From assembly GCA_964626685.1 (NCBI GenBank), contig CAZVJY010000019.1:1-32382 (forward strand): a stretch of DNA of 32,382 nucleotides. Reading direction: 5' to 3'. The position numbers and the translations under genes are program-made. Numbering within the stretch: the stretch's first letter is position 1; each line of letters starts with the position of its first letter. The notes beneath the pieces are model-generated. The model was given only the letters and a program-made list of their open reading frames with translations, made no database searches and was not told the origin of the DNA. Below, one piece after another: positions 30,962 to 32,382 of the stretch. Source of the stretch: RGEC01 sp964626685. Lineage in GTDB: Bacteria; Bacteroidota; Bacteroidia; NS11-12g; UBA955.

Positions 30962-32227
30962 ATGGAATTATTAATTGTTTTTTTGCTTATTTTAATTAAT
31001 GGCTTCTTCTCTATGAGTGAAATTTCGATAGTTTCAGCCCGTAAAAGCAGACTTGCAGCATTGGCAAAAAGAGGCGATAAAAGAGCAAAAGCGGCACTTA
31101 ATACAGCAAACAACCCTAACAGCTTTTTATCAACGGTTCAAATTGGAATCACCCTAATTGGAATTTTAACCGGAATATTCAGCGGAGAAAAGATCACCGA
31201 TAATCTGACCAGGTTTCTGGAAAATAAAGCAGTATTGTCTGACTATGCCGAACCCATAGCCATTGGCATAGTGGTAACTTCATTAACGTTTTTTTCACTG
31301 GTATTAGGAGAATTGGTTCCCAAGAGAATTGGCCTTGCAAATCCAGAACAATTAGCAAAACTGGTCGCAAGACCAATGCACTTTCTTTCAATCATTACAA
31401 GCCCCTTTGTTTGGCTTCTCACCATTACCTCTGACCTAATTCTCAAGTTATTGAGGATTAAGAAAACGCATGAAAGCAATGTAACTGAAGAAGAAATAAA
31501 GGCCATAATCCAGGAAGGAACGGAAGGCGGAGCCATCCAGGAAATAGAGCAGGATATTGTTAAGCGGGTGTTTACTTTGGGCGACCGTAAGGTTACTTCA
31601 TTGATGACGCACCGCAAAGACATAATTTATTTAAAATCGACTTATAACGCAAAGAATGTGCGCAACATTGTGAATGCTGAACTGCATTCCGTTTACCCTG
31701 TTACCGACTCAGAAAACAGTGTACAAGGAATAGTTTTGCTAAAAGATTTATTCAAACATATTGATTCCGACGAATTCAGTCTTGAATCTTTAGTTCAAAA
31801 CCCGAAATACATTACGGAAAATATGAGTGCTTATGAGGCGATGATAGAATTTAAATCCAGCAATATCCACCAAGCTCTGGTCATTGATGAATATGGACAA
31901 ATACAAGGCATTCTAACATTAAACGATTTATTGGAGGCACTGATAGGCGATGTATCTGAATTTTACGGCTCAGAATATTCATTTACACAGAGAGCAGATG
32001 GCAGCTGGTTAATTGACGGCCAGTATCCACTGTCGGAAATGTTACACAAACTGGATTTAACAGAAATGGCTCAGGACTATCCTTTTGACACCGTTGGCGG
32101 CCTTATTCTTCACTTATTGAAAAATGTACCTAAAACAGGAGATAAATTACCGTGGCTAAATTTTGAAATTGAAATTCTTGATATGGACGGTGTCCGTATT
32201 GACAAAATACTATTAAGAAATATTTAA
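30962..32227 (+). CDS. CNNM/CBS-domain membrane protein (HlyC/CorC family)
   Basis: This 421-residue protein begins with a CNNM (DUF21) membrane domain of three to four helices (about 1-190; LLIVFLLILINGFFSMSEIS, FFSLVLGELVPKRIGL). Two CBS motifs follow (about 205-335; KVTSLMTHRKDIIYL, IHQALVIDEYGQIQGILT) and a C-terminal CorC/HlyC-type domain (about 340-421; YPFDTVGGLILHLL). Members are linked to magnesium/cobalt homeostasis; the old name hemolysin is misleading. It follows the efflux channel gene by 27 nt but has its own -7 element 4 nt before the ATG. It is the last gene in the A+T-rich block. Confidence 0.94.
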   Translation: MELLIVFLLILINGFFSMSEISIVSARKSRLAALAKRGDKRAKAALNTANNPNSFLSTVQIGITLIGILTGIFSGEKITDNLTRFLENKAVLSDYAEPIAIGIVVTSLTFFSLVLGELVPKRIGLANPEQLAKLVARPMHFLSIITSPFVWLLTITSDLILKLLRIKKTHESNVTEEEIKAIIQEGTEGGAIQEIEQDIVKRVFTLGDRKVTSLMTHRKDIIYLKSTYNAKNVRNIVNAELHSVYPVTDSENSVQGIVLLKDLFKHIDSDEFSLESLVQNPKYITENMSAYEAMIEFKSSNIHQALVIDEYGQIQGILTLNDLLEALIGDVSEFYGSEYSFTQRADGSWLIDGQYPLSEMLHKLDLTEMAQDYPFDTVGGLILHLLKNVPKTGDKLPWLNFEIEILDMDGVRIDKILLRNI

Positions 32228-32318
32228 AACGCAGTACAATTAATCAAAAACTCCCAACCCTAAGCCTCTATTCTTGTATAGAATTACATATTCTATCATC
32301 TGCATATGGTTGTATTTT

Positions 32319-32334
32319 GGGTCAATTAGGGGAG
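32319..32334 (+). repeat. Right copy of island direct repeat (GGGTCAATTAGGGGAG)
   Basis: It differs from 24712-24727 at one position. It then continues as CAG plus an A-run and GCC, resembling the end of tRNA-Asn and the start of its terminator (GGGAGCAG then A-rich then GCC at 24035-24052). The rest of 32228-32318 holds no gene, only a weak 7-bp inverted repeat at 32278-32296. Confidence 0.6.
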
Positions 32335-32338
32335 CAGA

Positions 32339-32366
32339 AAAAAAGCCACCAATTGGTGGCTTTTTT
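32339..32366 (+). terminator. Rho-independent terminator at right edge of the block
   Basis: A-run plus GCCACC (32339-32350), loop AATT, then GGTGGC and a T-run (32355-32366) form a 12-bp stem with A and T runs on both sides. It can work in both directions and would end transcription of the efflux/CNNM genes. Confidence 0.88.
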
Positions 32367-32382
32367 GTTTGGGACTTATTCC

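Noticed and set aside
32278..32296. Inverted repeat ATAGAAT/ATTCTAT as a terminator
   Set aside because: The stem is only 7 bp, A+T-rich and lacks a T-run; a strong terminator lies 43 nt further on.

Overview
The window looks like a chromosomal stretch of a Bacteroidota bacterium, probably in or near the Flavobacteriales/Sphingobacteriales. The main reasons are the repeated Bacteroidota-type -7 promoter element (TAnnTTTG) just upstream of start codons, the lack of clear Shine-Dalgarno sequences, many lipoproteins with short lipoboxes, a TonB receptor with an N-terminal carboxypeptidase-like domain, and the gene families present. No sequence search was run, so the taxon is inferred.

Layout. 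1-125: 5' part of a minus-strand tRNA-Thr with its promoter. 244-2931: a membrane-anchored DUF4340-like protein, a DjlA-like co-chaperone and an EamA transporter. 2973-6479: a compact candidate metal-uptake cluster made of a small acidic protein, a Cys/His-rich exported peptide, a TonB receptor and a lipoprotein, with two perfect hairpins just before the receptor gene. 6542-7642: gcvT. 7647-9455 (minus): an A-type Fe-S carrier, a MacB/FtsX-type permease and a 69-residue protein. 9557-11644: a membrane protein of unknown function and a methylmalonyl-CoA-mutase-type large subunit without a B12 domain. 11803-13656: dnaA and a diacylglycerol/undecaprenol kinase whose start codon abuts a terminator. 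13639-19979 (minus): aspS and a tight gpmI-lipoprotein-aldehyde dehydrogenase-thiL operon. 20107-22949: a SPOR-like protein, then an overlapping fur-purA-FAH hydrolase set. 22946-23857 (minus): a PfkB-family sugar kinase.

From about 23.9 kb the character changes. A tRNA-Asn gene with a T-arm fragment just upstream is followed by an MNT nucleotidyltransferase and a wrecked HEPN partner that carries a GC-rich palindrome. Then comes a visibly A+T-richer block: small lipoprotein, RND adaptor, RND pump, outer-membrane factor and a CNNM/CBS-domain protein. The block is bracketed by a near-identical 16-bp direct repeat (24712 and 32319), and the right copy runs into a sequence resembling the 3' end of the tRNA plus its terminator. 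This looks like an acquired efflux island at a tRNA locus.

Most core genes are housekeeping. The points most worth a second look are the small Cys/His protein/TonB/lipoprotein cluster with its paired hairpins, the tRNA-linked efflux island and its palindromic operator candidate, the decayed HEPN/MNT pair, and the very short distance between the -7 element and the start codon in many genes, which implies leaderless or near-leaderless mRNAs.
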